DNA from: Phenylobacterium sp.
GTDB lineage: Bacteria; Pseudomonadota; Alphaproteobacteria; Caulobacterales; Caulobacteraceae
Direction: 5' to 3'
Length of the DNA stretch: 64,000 bases
Assembly: GCF_030679875.1 (NCBI RefSeq)
Contig: NZ_JAUXSP010000029.1
Coordinates: 121,019-185,018, forward strand
Made by a program: the position numbers and the translations under genes. Of this stretch, positions 32,424 to 40,157 are shown one piece after another (position 1 is the first letter of the stretch; each line of letters opens with the position of its first letter). The notes beneath the pieces are model-generated. The model ran no database searches and was not told the origin of the DNA. It saw only the letters and a list, made by a program, of their open reading frames with translations.

Positions 32424-34256
32424 TCAGCGCTGTCGCGTCTGGCGCCGCCACAAGGCCGCGTACTCCCCTGCGGCCGACAGCAGCGCCTCATGTGTCCCGT
32501 GTTCGACGATGCGGCCCCGGCGCAGGACGACGATCAAGTCTGCGTCGACAATCGTCGAGAGTCGGTGCGCCACCACAAGGGTCGTACGTCCGGTCCTCAG
32601 CTTCCGCAGGGTCGCCTGGATGGCCTCCTCGGTACGCCCGTCCAGGGCGCTGGTGGCCTCATCCAGGATCAGCAGGCGCGGATTGGCCAGCAGGGCGCGG
32701 GCGATCCCGACCCGCTGGCGCTCTCCACCCGACAGCTTCAGACCCCGCTCGCCCACCCGGGTCTCCAGGCCCTCGGGCAGAGATTCGATGAAGGGGGCGA
32801 GCTCGGCGGCCTGAGCGACGGCCTCGATCTCGGCCAGGCTCGCTTCCGGCCGGCCAAAGGCGATGTTGGCCCGCAGGGTGTCGTTGAAAAGGGCCACATC
32901 CTGGGGCACCAGGGCCACGGCCTGGCGCAGGGCGTCCTGGCGTACCTGACGCAGATCCAGCCCGTCCAACAGCACAGCGCCTTCCTGCGGGTCGATCAAT
33001 CGCAGGGCCAGCCGCACCGCCGTCGTCTTGCCCGCCCCTGACGGACCCACCAGCGCCACCGTGGCGCCCGGCTCGGCCACGAAGCTGACGTTCAGCAAGC
33101 CCTGACTGCGGGCGTCGTGACGAAATCCGACATCGCGGAATTCCAGCCGCGCGCCGTCCGGCGCGGCCGGCGGCAGCACCCTGGCCTGCGGCGAGTCTTT
33201 TATGTCCGGCGTCCGTCCGGTCAGGGCCACCAGCTGCTCCATGTCGATGAAGGCCTGGCGGATTTCCCGATAGTTGAATCCCAGCATGTTCAGGGGGGCA
33301 TAGATGCCGATGAGCAGCAGGATCGCCATGGTGACGTCACCGATCCGCATGGTCCCGGCGGCCACCTCCAGCCCGGCCAGGACGGTCATCACCGCCAGCC
33401 CCAGGTTCAGGATCACCGCCTGGGCCGCGTTGAGCAGGGACAGCGAGGTGTTGGCCTTGACCGCCGCCCCCACATAGCGGTTCAGCGCGCCGCGATAGGT
33501 GTCCACCGCGCGGGTCTCGGCGCCGAAGGTCTTCACCGTCTCGAAGTTGATCAGGGTGTCCACGGAGAGGCCGGCGGCGCTGGCGTCAGCCTCGTTCAGC
33601 TCCCGTCGGTGGGACAGCCGCCAGTCGGTGATCTTGAACGTCACCACGGCATAGACCACGACGGTCAGGAATGCGGTGGCGGCGAAGCGCCAGTCCAGCC
33701 GCACGATCATCACCCCCATGGCCAGCAACAGCTCAATCGCCGTGGGGCCGAGGTTGAAGACCACGCTGCGGATCAGGAAGTCAGTGGACCGCGCGCCCCG
33801 CTCGATGACGCGGGCCAGGGTTCCGGTCTGTTTGCTCTGGTGGAAGTCCAGCGACAGGGACACGGCATGGCCGAAGCCCTCCACCGCGGCCCGCGCCATG
33901 GTCGCTTGGGAGACGACGGTGAAGACCGCATCCCGGGCGAAGGGGGCGCAGGCTGACAGCAGGCGCAGGAGCGCGAATCCCACCGCCAGCCCGACGAAGC
34001 TGGCGCCGACCACCACGACTCCCCCGGGGACCGACAGGGTGTTGATCGCCTCGCCCAGCATGACCGGCGCGGTGACCGCCGCCACCTTGCCCATCAGGAC
34101 CAGGAACACGGACGCGGCCAGGCGAAGACGCAGCTGCGGCGCCCCAGAGCGCATGACCAGGGCGCCGAGGTCAGCCATGGCCGGCCAGAAGCGGAAGCCC
34201 GGCGCGGGGTCTAGATCGCCGCCGCCACGGCCGCGGGCCAGTCCAGGAGGGTTCAA
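32424..34256 (-). CDS. ATM1/ABCB7-like ABC half-transporter
   Basis: A fused permease-ATPase of about 610 residues: six membrane segments (about 45-310), then an ABC domain with GPSGAGKTT, signature LSGGERQR and LLILDEATSALDG. It resembles alphaproteobacterial ATM1-like exporters, which move glutathione-linked metals or persulfides and protect against heavy metals. The start is uncertain: TTG at 34256 has GGAG 8 nt upstream and avoids overlap with the upstream gene, while ATG at 34178 lacks a clear site. It follows the lipoprotein gene by 13 nt on the same strand and is convergent with the RND gene. Confidence 0.85.
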   Translation of the reverse strand: MNPPGLARGRGGGDLDPAPGFRFWPAMADLGALVMRSGAPQLRLRLAASVFLVLMGKVAAVTAPVMLGEAINTLSVPGGVVVVGASFVGLAVGFALLRLLSACAPFARDAVFTVVSQATMARAAVEGFGHAVSLSLDFHQSKQTGTLARVIERGARSTDFLIRSVVFNLGPTAIELLLAMGVMIVRLDWRFAATAFLTVVVYAVVTFKITDWRLSHRRELNEADASAAGLSVDTLINFETVKTFGAETRAVDTYRGALNRYVGAAVKANTSLSLLNAAQAVILNLGLAVMTVLAGLEVAAGTMRIGDVTMAILLLIGIYAPLNMLGFNYREIRQAFIDMEQLVALTGRTPDIKDSPQARVLPPAAPDGARLEFRDVGFRHDARSQGLLNVSFVAEPGATVALVGPSGAGKTTAVRLALRLIDPQEGAVLLDGLDLRQVRQDALRQAVALVPQDVALFNDTLRANIAFGRPEASLAEIEAVAQAAELAPFIESLPEGLETRVGERGLKLSGGERQRVGIARALLANPRLLILDEATSALDGRTEEAIQATLRKLRTGRTTLVVAHRLSTIVDADLIVVLRRGRIVEHGTHEALLSAAGEYAALWRRQTRQR

Positions 34257-34269
34257 GCCATAACTCCGA

Positions 34270-35064
34270 TCAATCGAGCAGCAGGGTCGACTGCAGGCCG
34301 CCACCAGGGGTCAGCCAGTCAATCCGCAGCCCGTAGGCCGTGGACGAGGCGCGGAATGCGCCAGCTTCAGGCGCTTGAGCCGGGCTCGCGTCCACCGCAG
34401 CGCTCAGGTCGAGCGACTCGCCCTGGACCCGGATCTGGTGAGGGCCAGGGGGCACCGGCGCGCCGAACGGCAGGCTGAACCGGCCAGCAGCGTCGGCGCG
34501 ACCGCTGGTGGACACCGTCCGGCCGTCAATTCGCACCGACAATATCGCCTCGGCTGGGGCCGCGCCGGAGATCACCGCTCCGCCCTCTTCGTCGAAGTCG
34601 AAGGCGCTCACGCCCTGGGCAGGCGCGCCCTGAACCACAATGGCCCCTGCCCCGGCCCGCAGCAGGACCAGCCGCGCGTCGGGCAGCGCCAACAGGTAGC
34701 CTTCGGCTTGGACCGTGCGTTCGCGAAGGATCATTGAGAGGCCGAAAATCTGAGGCGCCGGACTGGGAGGCAGGGCGATCCGCCAGGCGCCCTGGCTGTC
34801 GGCGTCGGTGAGATAGACCTGCCCCTCGGGGGTCGCCAGTCTCACCCGGGCCCCCGCCGCCGCGGTCCCGACCAGGATACGCCCGTCGCCCTCGGTCCTG
34901 AGGGCTTGGGCCTGAGGCGGAGCGAGATAGGAACTCGGCGCTGCGGGCTCGCGGTTCAGGGGTGAGACGGGTCCCACCTGGCCCTCACCACAGGCGCTGA
35001 GCAGGCCAAGGCTCATGACCGCCAGCGCTGCGCGCCTTGGGAGGGATCGCTTGAATCGCATCAT
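34270..35064 (-). CDS. hypothetical lipoprotein with Ig-like/carboxypeptidase-regulatory-like repeats
   Basis: A 264-residue predicted lipoprotein (lipobox LLSAC, Cys25). The mature part has two beta-rich repeats with GRILVGTAAAGARVRL and AVISGAAPAEAILSVRIDGR, each followed by a D.Q/AGRFSLPFG-like turn, as in CarboxypepD_reg or Ig-like modules. No catalytic motif is seen. It is upstream of and probably co-transcribed with the ATM1-like gene, and divergent from the LOG-family gene. I do not recognise a named family; the function is unknown. ATG at 35061 is an alternative start. Confidence 0.7.
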   Translation of the reverse strand: MMRFKRSLPRRAALAVMSLGLLSACGEGQVGPVSPLNREPAAPSSYLAPPQAQALRTEGDGRILVGTAAAGARVRLATPEGQVYLTDADSQGAWRIALPPSPAPQIFGLSMILRERTVQAEGYLLALPDARLVLLRAGAGAIVVQGAPAQGVSAFDFDEEGGAVISGAAPAEAILSVRIDGRTVSTSGRADAAGRFSLPFGAPVPPGPHQIRVQGESLDLSAAVDASPAQAPEAGAFRASSTAYGLRIDWLTPGGGLQSTLLLD

Positions 35065-35100
35065 ATCAAACCCTAGCTAAGCGGATTCCCGACCAGCTAT

Positions 35101-35127
35101 CGCGCTCAGATGAATCTGTTGAGCGCG
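35101..35127. promoter_or_regulatory. palindrome in the lipoprotein/LOG divergent region
   Basis: CGCGCTCA at 35101-35108 is the exact inverse of TGAGCGCG at 35120-35127, and the spacer holds a second dyad CAGAT-GA-ATCTG. It lies 37 nt before the lipoprotein start and about 80 nt before the LOG start, so it is a candidate operator. Confidence 0.35.
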
Positions 35128-35205
35128 TTTGCCGGTCGAACCGCCTACACTTTGTTCCTGCGCGACACACGCGTGCGCCGCCAAGACTTTCGGAGCCAAC
35201 ACCCT

Positions 35206-35814
35206 ATGGGCGCTTCGCCCCCAAGCATCGAGTCCGTCTGTGTCTTCTGCGGCTCTTCGGACGCCGCAGCGCCTGCCCTGCTGACCGACGCCGCACAGTT
35301 TGGCGGCGTTCTGGCCGCCGAAGGTCGTCGGCTGATCTATGGCGGCGGCGGCGTAGGGCTGATGGGCGCCTGCGCCCGGGCAGCGCACGAGGCCGGCGGA
35401 GAGGTCCTGGGAATCATCCCGGAGTTCCTGACCAGCCGGGAGCGGGCCCTGGACGTGGTGGAGACCATCGTCGTGCGCTCCATGCACGAGCGCAAACAGA
35501 TCATGTTTGAACGGTCTGACGGCTTTGTGGTGCTGCCCGGCGGCATTGGCACCCTTGAGGAGATCATTGAGCTGCTGTCTTGGCGCCGCCTCGACCTGCA
35601 TCGCAAGCCGGTGGTGTTCTACAGCCCTGATGGCTTTTGGGAGCCGCTGTTTCAGTTGCTGGCCCACACGGTGGCGGCGAATCTCACGCCGCCTGACTTC
35701 ATGGACAGCTGGGCGGTGGCGAGCACGGTGCCCGAAATCCTGCCGCGGCTGGACGGCCGGCTGGCCGAGGGCGACGAAGAGGTCGCCGCCCTGACCACAA
35801 CCCGGGTGACCTGA
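35206..35814 (+). CDS. LOG family protein (TIGR00730 type)
   Basis: A 202-residue Rossmann-fold protein with the LOG signature: CVFCGSSD, YGGGGVGLMG, MHERKQIMFE and PGGIGTLEE. LOG proteins hydrolyse the ribose 5'-monophosphate bond of cytokinin-type or other nucleotide monophosphates. In bacteria the in vivo substrate is often AMP-like or unknown. The ATG at 35206 is chosen because GGAG lies about 10 nt upstream and the protein then starts as its relatives do; the longer frame from 35110 overlaps the palindromic promoter region. Confidence 0.9.
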   Translation: MGASPPSIESVCVFCGSSDAAAPALLTDAAQFGGVLAAEGRRLIYGGGGVGLMGACARAAHEAGGEVLGIIPEFLTSRERALDVVETIVVRSMHERKQIMFERSDGFVVLPGGIGTLEEIIELLSWRRLDLHRKPVVFYSPDGFWEPLFQLLAHTVAANLTPPDFMDSWAVASTVPEILPRLDGRLAEGDEEVAALTTTRVT

Positions 35815-35861
35815 GCCGTCCATACCTGACGCCCCTGGGCCAAAGGCGGCCTCAGGCGGCC

Positions 35862-36287
35862 TCAATCGTCGCGGTGAACCCGCTCGCGGCGCTCATGACG
35901 CTCCTGAGCCTCCAGGCTCAGGGTCGCGATGGGGCGCGCCTCAAGCCGCGCAAGACCAATGGGCTCGCCGGTTTCCTCGCAGTAGCCGTAGCTGCCGTCC
36001 TCGATCCGGCGCAGGGCCTCGTCAATCTTGGAGATCAGCTTGCGTTGGCGATCGCGGGTGCGAAGCTCCAGCGCACGATCAGTGGCTGACCATGCTCGAT
36101 CCACATCGTCAGGCAGATTTTCAGTTTCGTTCTGGAGGTGAGAAAGGGTTTCCCGGCTCTCGCGGAAAATCTCTTCCTTCCAAGTCATGAGCTTTTGCCG
36201 GAAATACTCGACTTGGCGCTCATTCATGAACTCTTCGTCCTCAGATGGACGATAAGAACTCTCTAATGCCATGACAGTGGCCGTCAT
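35862..36287 (-). CDS. dksA: RNA polymerase-binding transcription factor DksA
   Basis: A 141-residue DksA. The coiled-coil holds the tip motif DDVDRA (Asp60, Asp63, Ala65) that reaches the polymerase active site to act with ppGpp. The zinc-finger region is degenerate: only Cys103 of the usual four cysteines is present (YGYCEETGEP), the rest replaced, as in many alphaproteobacterial DksA proteins. GAGGT lies about 7 nt before the ATG at 36287; an in-frame ATG at 36272 is less well placed. It is convergent with the LOG gene. Confidence 0.92.
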   Translation of the reverse strand: MTATVMALESSYRPSEDEEFMNERQVEYFRQKLMTWKEEIFRESRETLSHLQNETENLPDDVDRAWSATDRALELRTRDRQRKLISKIDEALRRIEDGSYGYCEETGEPIGLARLEARPIATLSLEAQERHERRERVHRDD

Positions 36288-36358
36288 AACGATACCTCAC
36301 GCCCCTGGACAGTTCCCGGAACTTGGGAGGCGGCTATATAGCAGAAGTTCTGGGACAT

Positions 36359-36817
36359 TCAACGCGACTCCCCCGCCGCTGGCAGAACAGCGTTTCTGGC
36401 CATTTCCAGTTTGGCCAGTTCGACCGCAGCCCGGGTCTCGATCTCGTTCAGAACGTCTTCGAGCGCGGCGTCTTCGGTAGCCGCGCGCTCTTCCCGCACA
36501 GCCCGGGTCAGACGCTCGAGCTGACTGAGGGACAACTCGCCGGTGACCAGGGCCAGCTTCACCTCGTCCAGAACATCCAGGATTCGCCCCGCCCGGCTGA
36601 CAGCACGCCGGCGGCGTTCCAGGGGCCCGCCCGTCTCCTGGAGCGCCAGAAGCGCGCCTAGCCCCCCGACCGGAGTCACCGGGCCTGCCGGTCCCGCTGC
36701 GGCGGTTGAGGCAGCGCCTGACGTGCTGGGAATCCGAAAGCCTTCGCCGCCTGAAGCGCCCTTGGCGCGACCTGCGCCGGACGCCGGCCCCGCCGAACCT
36801 GAACCCGAGACTTTCAT
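36359..36817 (-). CDS. fliX: flagellar assembly regulator FliX
   Basis: A 152-residue protein matching FliX of Caulobacter, best seen in the C-terminal half: LLALQETGGPLERRRRAVSR, then AGRILDVLDEVKLALVTGEL and EIETRAAVELAKLE. The N-terminus is Gly/Ala/Ser-rich. FliX binds and controls FlbD, linking assembly of early flagellar structures to sigma-54-dependent late gene expression. The ATG at 36817 is used; the frame extends only to a GTG three codons up. It is divergent from flgI and has a CtrA box 52-66 nt upstream, fitting its class II status. Confidence 0.92.
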   Translation of the reverse strand: MKVSGSGSAGPASGAGRAKGASGGEGFRIPSTSGAASTAAAGPAGPVTPVGGLGALLALQETGGPLERRRRAVSRAGRILDVLDEVKLALVTGELSLSQLERLTRAVREERAATEDAALEDVLNEIETRAAVELAKLEMARNAVLPAAGESR

Positions 36818-36868
36818 GCGCCCCACTTAACCCACTGCACGCTCAAGCCAGAGTGTCGGCCTCGCCAC

Positions 36869-36883
36869 TTAGGGTATGGTTAA
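36869..36883 (-). promoter_or_regulatory. CtrA box upstream of fliX
   Basis: Read on the minus strand this is TTAA-CCATACC-CTAA, one mismatch from TTAA-N7-TTAA and with the favoured TTAACCAT half. It lies 52-66 nt before fliX, a class II flagellar gene controlled by CtrA in Caulobacter. Confidence 0.6.
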
Positions 36884-36885
36884 TG

Positions 36886-36906
36886 CCGGGCAAATTCTGC
36901 ACCGGG
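36886..36906. promoter_or_regulatory. dyad that may be an FlbD enhancer (ftr-like)
   Basis: CCGGGCA-AATTC-TGC-ACCGGG is an imperfect dyad about 100 nt upstream of the inferred flgI transcription start, the distance expected for an FlbD site driving a sigma-54 promoter, and next to the fliX CtrA box. Assignment is inference. Confidence 0.35.
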
Positions 36907-36973
36907 CGGTCGTCGCCAGCTCCGACAAATCCTCAACCCGTTGTTTTTGCAACAACTTATTCAAACTCGGTCA

Positions 36974-36989
36974 TGGCATGGGGCTGGCA
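36974..36989 (+). promoter_or_regulatory. sigma-54 promoter of flgI
   Basis: TGGCATGGGGCTGGCA has the invariant GG and GC 10 bases apart and differs from TGGCACG-N4-TTGCA at two positions. Transcription would start near 37000, 28 nt before the flgI ATG. Confidence 0.7.
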
Positions 36990-37027
36990 AGGAGGGAGCC
37001 GACCCTTCCTTGTCCCGGCGAGCGTTC

Positions 37028-38134
37028 ATGTCCCATCCCCTTCGCCTCTTCAGCGCCGTCCTCCTCTGCCTTAGCCTGGCGGCCGGCCCCGCCCTGGCCA
37101 GCTCGCGCATCAAGGACATCGTCGAGTTCGAGGGTGTCCGCGACAACATGCTGGTCGGCTACGGGATCGTGGTGGGTTTGAACGGCACCGGCGATTCCCT
37201 GCGCAACGCTCCCTTCACCCGCCAGAGCCTGGAGTCGATGCTGGAGCGGCTGGGGGTCAACACCCGGGACGCCAACCTCAACACCAAGAACGTCGCCGCC
37301 GTCATGGTGACAGCCAGGCTGCCGGCCTTCTCGGCGGCGGGTTCGCCCATTGACGCGACGGTCTCGGCCATGGGCGACGCCAAGAGCCTGCAGGGCGGCA
37401 CCCTGCTGGTCACCCCCTTGATGGGCGCCGACGGCGAGGCCTATGCCGTCGCCCAAGGGACGATTCAAACCGGCTCGATCTCCGCCGGCGGCGCCTCAGG
37501 CTCGTCCATCTCCAAGGGCGTGCCGACCGCGGGCCGAATCGCCAGCGGCGCCATTGTCGAGCGCGAGCTGGGTTTCCAGCTGGCCTCAATGGGCCAGATG
37601 CGCATGACCCTGCGCAACCCCGACTTCACTACCGCGCGCCGGATCGCCGAGGCGGTGAACCGCCAGTTCCCTGGAACCGCCCATGCCCAGAACCCGACCA
37701 TCGTCGCGGTCCGGCCGCCGGCCGGTCAGGACATGACCGCCTTCCTGGCGCAGATCGAGAATCTGTCGGTGCAGCCCGACAACGCCGCCAAGGTGGTGAT
37801 CGATGAGGTGTCCGGCGTGATCGTCATGGGCGAGGCGGTCCGTGTCTCCACCGTGGCCATCGCGCAGGGCAACCTGACCATCCGGGTGCAGGAATTCCCC
37901 GACGTGGTCCAGCCGGCGCCCTTCAGCCAGGGCCAGACCGTTGTCGTGCCTCAGTCCGCCGTTGAGGTCGAGGAAGAGCGGGGCAAGCAGTTCATCACCG
38001 TCCGCAACGGGGCGGCCCTGTCGGACCTGGTCGCGGGCCTCAACGCCCTGGGGGTCACGCCCCGGGACATGATCTCCATCCTGCAGACCATCAAGGCCGC
38101 CGGCGCCTTGCAGGCCGACATCGAGGTGATGTGA
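37028..38134 (+). CDS. flgI: flagellar basal body P-ring protein FlgI
   Basis: A 368-residue FlgI. Residues 1-26 are a signal peptide (LCLSLAAGPALAS), followed by SRIKDIVEFEGVRDN, NMLVGYGIVVGLNGTGDSL and the C-terminal ALNALGVTPRDMISILQ, all standard for FlgI. It forms the periplasmic P ring around the flagellar rod. The ATG at 37028 is chosen for the signal peptide; the longer frame crosses the sigma-54 promoter. It heads an operon with flgJ and a third small gene. Confidence 0.95.
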   Translation: MSHPLRLFSAVLLCLSLAAGPALASSRIKDIVEFEGVRDNMLVGYGIVVGLNGTGDSLRNAPFTRQSLESMLERLGVNTRDANLNTKNVAAVMVTARLPAFSAAGSPIDATVSAMGDAKSLQGGTLLVTPLMGADGEAYAVAQGTIQTGSISAGGASGSSISKGVPTAGRIASGAIVERELGFQLASMGQMRMTLRNPDFTTARRIAEAVNRQFPGTAHAQNPTIVAVRPPAGQDMTAFLAQIENLSVQPDNAAKVVIDEVSGVIVMGEAVRVSTVAIAQGNLTIRVQEFPDVVQPAPFSQGQTVVVPQSAVEVEEERGKQFITVRNGAALSDLVAGLNALGVTPRDMISILQTIKAAGALQADIEVM

Positions 38135-38454
38135 TGAACGCCCTGTCCCCCATCACCGCCATCACCCCCGGCGCAGGCGCCGCGACCGGCGCCCAGGACA
38201 CCGCCGCCCTGGCCAAGCGCGGCCAGATCGAGAAGACCGCCGAGGATTTCGAGGCCGCCTTCCTGTCGATCATGATGCAGCAGATGTTCACCGCCACCGA
38301 GGTTTCCGCCCCCTTTGGCGGCGGTCAGGCCGAGAACCAGTTCCGCTCGTTCCTCACCGAGGCCTTCGCCCGGGAAACCACCAAGAGCGGCGGGATCGGG
38401 CTGGCCGACACGGTCGCCCGCGAAATGTTGAAACTACAGGGCCTGGAGGAGTAG
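38134..38454 (+). CDS. flgJ: rod-binding protein, FlgJ N-terminal domain type
   Basis: A 106-residue protein equal to the N-terminal rod-capping half of enteric FlgJ (KTAEDFEAAFLSIMMQQMF, then GGGQAENQFRSFLTEAFARE). The muramidase half is absent, as in Caulobacter, so wall opening must be done by another enzyme. Its ATG shares one nucleotide with the flgI stop (TGATG); a GTG one codon earlier is possible. It is translated from the flgI operon. Confidence 0.88.
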   Translation: MNALSPITAITPGAGAATGAQDTAALAKRGQIEKTAEDFEAAFLSIMMQQMFTATEVSAPFGGGQAENQFRSFLTEAFARETTKSGGIGLADTVAREMLKLQGLEE

Positions 38455-38459
38455 CCGCC

Positions 38460-38903
38460 ATGGCGATCGCCGCGACCGACGCGCAGGACCGCGTCGAACA
38501 GTTGAGCCTGCTCACCGAGCGTCTGACGGAGCTGGTCGCCCAAAGCGCCCAGGCCTTCGAGGAAGGTCGCCCCCACAAGGCGGCCGATCAGCTTGAAGAA
38601 ACCACCCGGCTGGCGAACATCTATCGTCATGAATCTGCGCGCATCCGCGCCAACCCTGAGCTGGTGGCCACAGCGCCCATCGCCCAGCGCGCCCGCCTGA
38701 TCCGCGCCACCGAGGCCTTCGACGCCGTCCTGGCCCGCCAGGGCCGGGCCATCGCCGCGGCCCGGACCATCACCGAGGGCCTGGTCAAGGCCATCGCCGA
38801 CGAAGTGGCCGTTCAGCGCGGCGAGGCGGCCGGCTATGGCCCCCGCTCCGGTCAGGCCGCCAACAAGGCGGCTTCGGCCATCACGCTCAACCAGCGCGCC
38901 TGA
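38460..38903 (+). CDS. small helical flagellar-operon protein, FlgN-like
   Basis: A 147-residue, almost entirely helical protein (VEQLSLLTERLTELVAQSAQ, then TTRLANIYRHESARIRANPE) with no signal peptide or membrane segment. It starts 5 nt after flgJ, so it is the third gene of the flgI operon. Its composition and size fit a FlgN-type export chaperone, but there is no sequence signature that proves it. Homologues sit at this place in Caulobacterales. A structural or chaperone role in flagellar assembly is inferred from position. Confidence 0.65.
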   Translation: MAIAATDAQDRVEQLSLLTERLTELVAQSAQAFEEGRPHKAADQLEETTRLANIYRHESARIRANPELVATAPIAQRARLIRATEAFDAVLARQGRAIAAARTITEGLVKAIADEVAVQRGEAAGYGPRSGQAANKAASAITLNQRA

Positions 38904-38977
38904 GCCGATCAAACGCTTGTTTAACGCAAACCTGTCCGGCTAAGATCGTCCCGTCGCCGGGGGTTCCGGCGATCTAC

Positions 38978-39128
38978 GTTCTCAGGGCGGGGTGTAATTC
39001 CCCACCGGCGGTAATGCCGGGCCTCACGGCCTGGACGAGCCCGCGGGCGCCTGGCGGCTTCGTGTCGCCAGGGACGAGCAGACCCGGTGTGATCCCGGGG
39101 CCGACGGTTAGAGTCCGGTTATGAGAAC
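38978..39128 (+). promoter_or_regulatory. FMN riboswitch (RFN element)
   Basis: The conserved RFN blocks occur in order: GTTCTCAGGGCGGGGTG at the start, CCCCACCGGCGGTAATG, AGCCCGCGGGCG, a variable stem (GGCGCCTGGCGG with its partner), GACCCGGTGTGATCCCGG, GCCGACGGTTAGAGTCCGG and GAGAACC. P1 is GTTCTC with GAGAAC. It binds FMN and represses the ribH transcript downstream. Together with 38904-38977 and 39129-39219 it fills a 316-nt gap without a gene. Confidence 0.95.
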
Positions 39129-39145
39129 CGTTGGGCGACACCTTT

Positions 39146-39163
39146 GGGGGCGCCCGCGCCCCC
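39146..39163 (+). terminator. hairpin between the FMN riboswitch and ribH
   Basis: GGGGGCG-CCCG-CGCCCCC is a perfect 7-bp hairpin 17 nt after the riboswitch and 57 nt before the ribH ATG. It has no T-run, so it may be a Rho-linked or translational expression platform rather than a plain terminator. Confidence 0.4.
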
Positions 39164-39219
39164 ATGGTCGCTCAGCGCGCCCCTGAGTCGTGGTTCATCC
39201 ACCCGTCAGGGAAACGACC

Positions 39220-39714
39220 ATGACCCAAGCCGCCTTCGAACTTCCCACCGCCAACGGCGCCTTCCGCGCCGCGCGCATCGCCTTCGTCCAGTCCCTCTGG
39301 CATCGGCACATCGTCGATCAGGCCTATGAAGGCTTCGTCGAGGCCATCGGCGAGCGGGGCTTTGGTCCCGAGCGCGTCGACCGCTTCGAGACGCCTGGCG
39401 CCTTCGAGATTCCGCTGCACGCCCAGAGCCTGGCCCGCACAGGCCGCTATGCCGCCGTCGTGGCGGCAGGGTTTGTGGTGGACGGGGGTGTCTATCGCCA
39501 CGAATTCGTCGCCCAGACCGTGATCGCCGCCCTGATGCAGGTGCAACTCGCCACCGAGACCCCGGTCTTCTCGGTGGTGCTGACGCCGCATCACTTCCAC
39601 GAGCATCAGGTTCACCAGGACTTCTTCGGCGCCCACTTCAAGATCAAGGGGCAGGAGGCCGCGGAGGCCTGCGCCGGCACGCTGGAAAGCCTCGCCCGTC
39701 TGGCGGCCGCGTGA
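39220..39714 (+). CDS. ribH: 6,7-dimethyl-8-ribityllumazine synthase, RibH2 type
   Basis: A 164-residue lumazine synthase, which joins 5-amino-6-ribitylaminouracil with dihydroxybutanone phosphate in riboflavin synthesis. Seen: IAFVQSLWHRHIVDQA, RFETPGAFEIPLHAQSLARTGRY-type strand, AGFVVDGGVYRHEFVA with catalytic-type His, and the HHFHEHQVHQDFF tail. This pattern matches the decameric RibH2 class known from Brucella rather than the icosahedral type. GGGAA precedes the ATG at 39220. The FMN riboswitch controls it. It overlaps the next start by one nucleotide. Confidence 0.92.
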   Translation: MTQAAFELPTANGAFRAARIAFVQSLWHRHIVDQAYEGFVEAIGERGFGPERVDRFETPGAFEIPLHAQSLARTGRYAAVVAAGFVVDGGVYRHEFVAQTVIAALMQVQLATETPVFSVVLTPHHFHEHQVHQDFFGAHFKIKGQEAAEACAGTLESLARLAAA

Positions 39715-40157
39715 TGGAAGCCCTCGCAGTTCCGCCGCCGCCGGAAGGCTTTTCCCTTCACGGGCGGACAAGTCCCCTCACCGACCCCTGGGCGCCCATC
39801 TACGCCCAGACCACCGCGCAGGCGCTCATTCTTGGCCTCTGGGCCCGAGAACCTCACGTCAATGGCCGCGGCTTTGTGCACGGGGGGCTGATCATGGCCC
39901 TTTGTGACAACGCCATGGGGCTGTCATGCGTCCAGGCCGCCGGCGGCGAGACCTCGATGCTGACCGTGAACATGACCGTGGACTTCCTGGAGGCCGCCCA
40001 GATCGGCCAGTGGCTGACCTTCGAGACCGAGTTCGTCAGGATCGGCGGGACCCTGGCCTTCGCCCAGGCCTTCGCCCGGGCTGACGGAGTCCCCTGTGCG
40101 CGCGCCAACGGGGTCTTCCGCCTTGTTCGCCGCACGCCTGCGCCGACGGGAGGCTAG
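39714..40157 (+). CDS. PaaI-family hotdog thioesterase
   Basis: A 147-residue hotdog-fold protein. The NGRGFVHGGLIMALCDNAMG segment carries the HGG motif typical of PaaI/YdiI thioesterases, and TVNMTVDFLEAA is the following strand. It should hydrolyse an acyl-CoA thioester; the substrate is unknown. Its ATG shares one nucleotide with the ribH stop, so it is likely controlled by the same FMN riboswitch transcript, an unexpected pairing. The 3' end overlaps the convergent ABC-F gene by 4 nt. Confidence 0.87.
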   Translation: MEALAVPPPPEGFSLHGRTSPLTDPWAPIYAQTTAQALILGLWAREPHVNGRGFVHGGLIMALCDNAMGLSCVQAAGGETSMLTVNMTVDFLEAAQIGQWLTFETEFVRIGGTLAFAQAFARADGVPCARANGVFRLVRRTPAPTGG

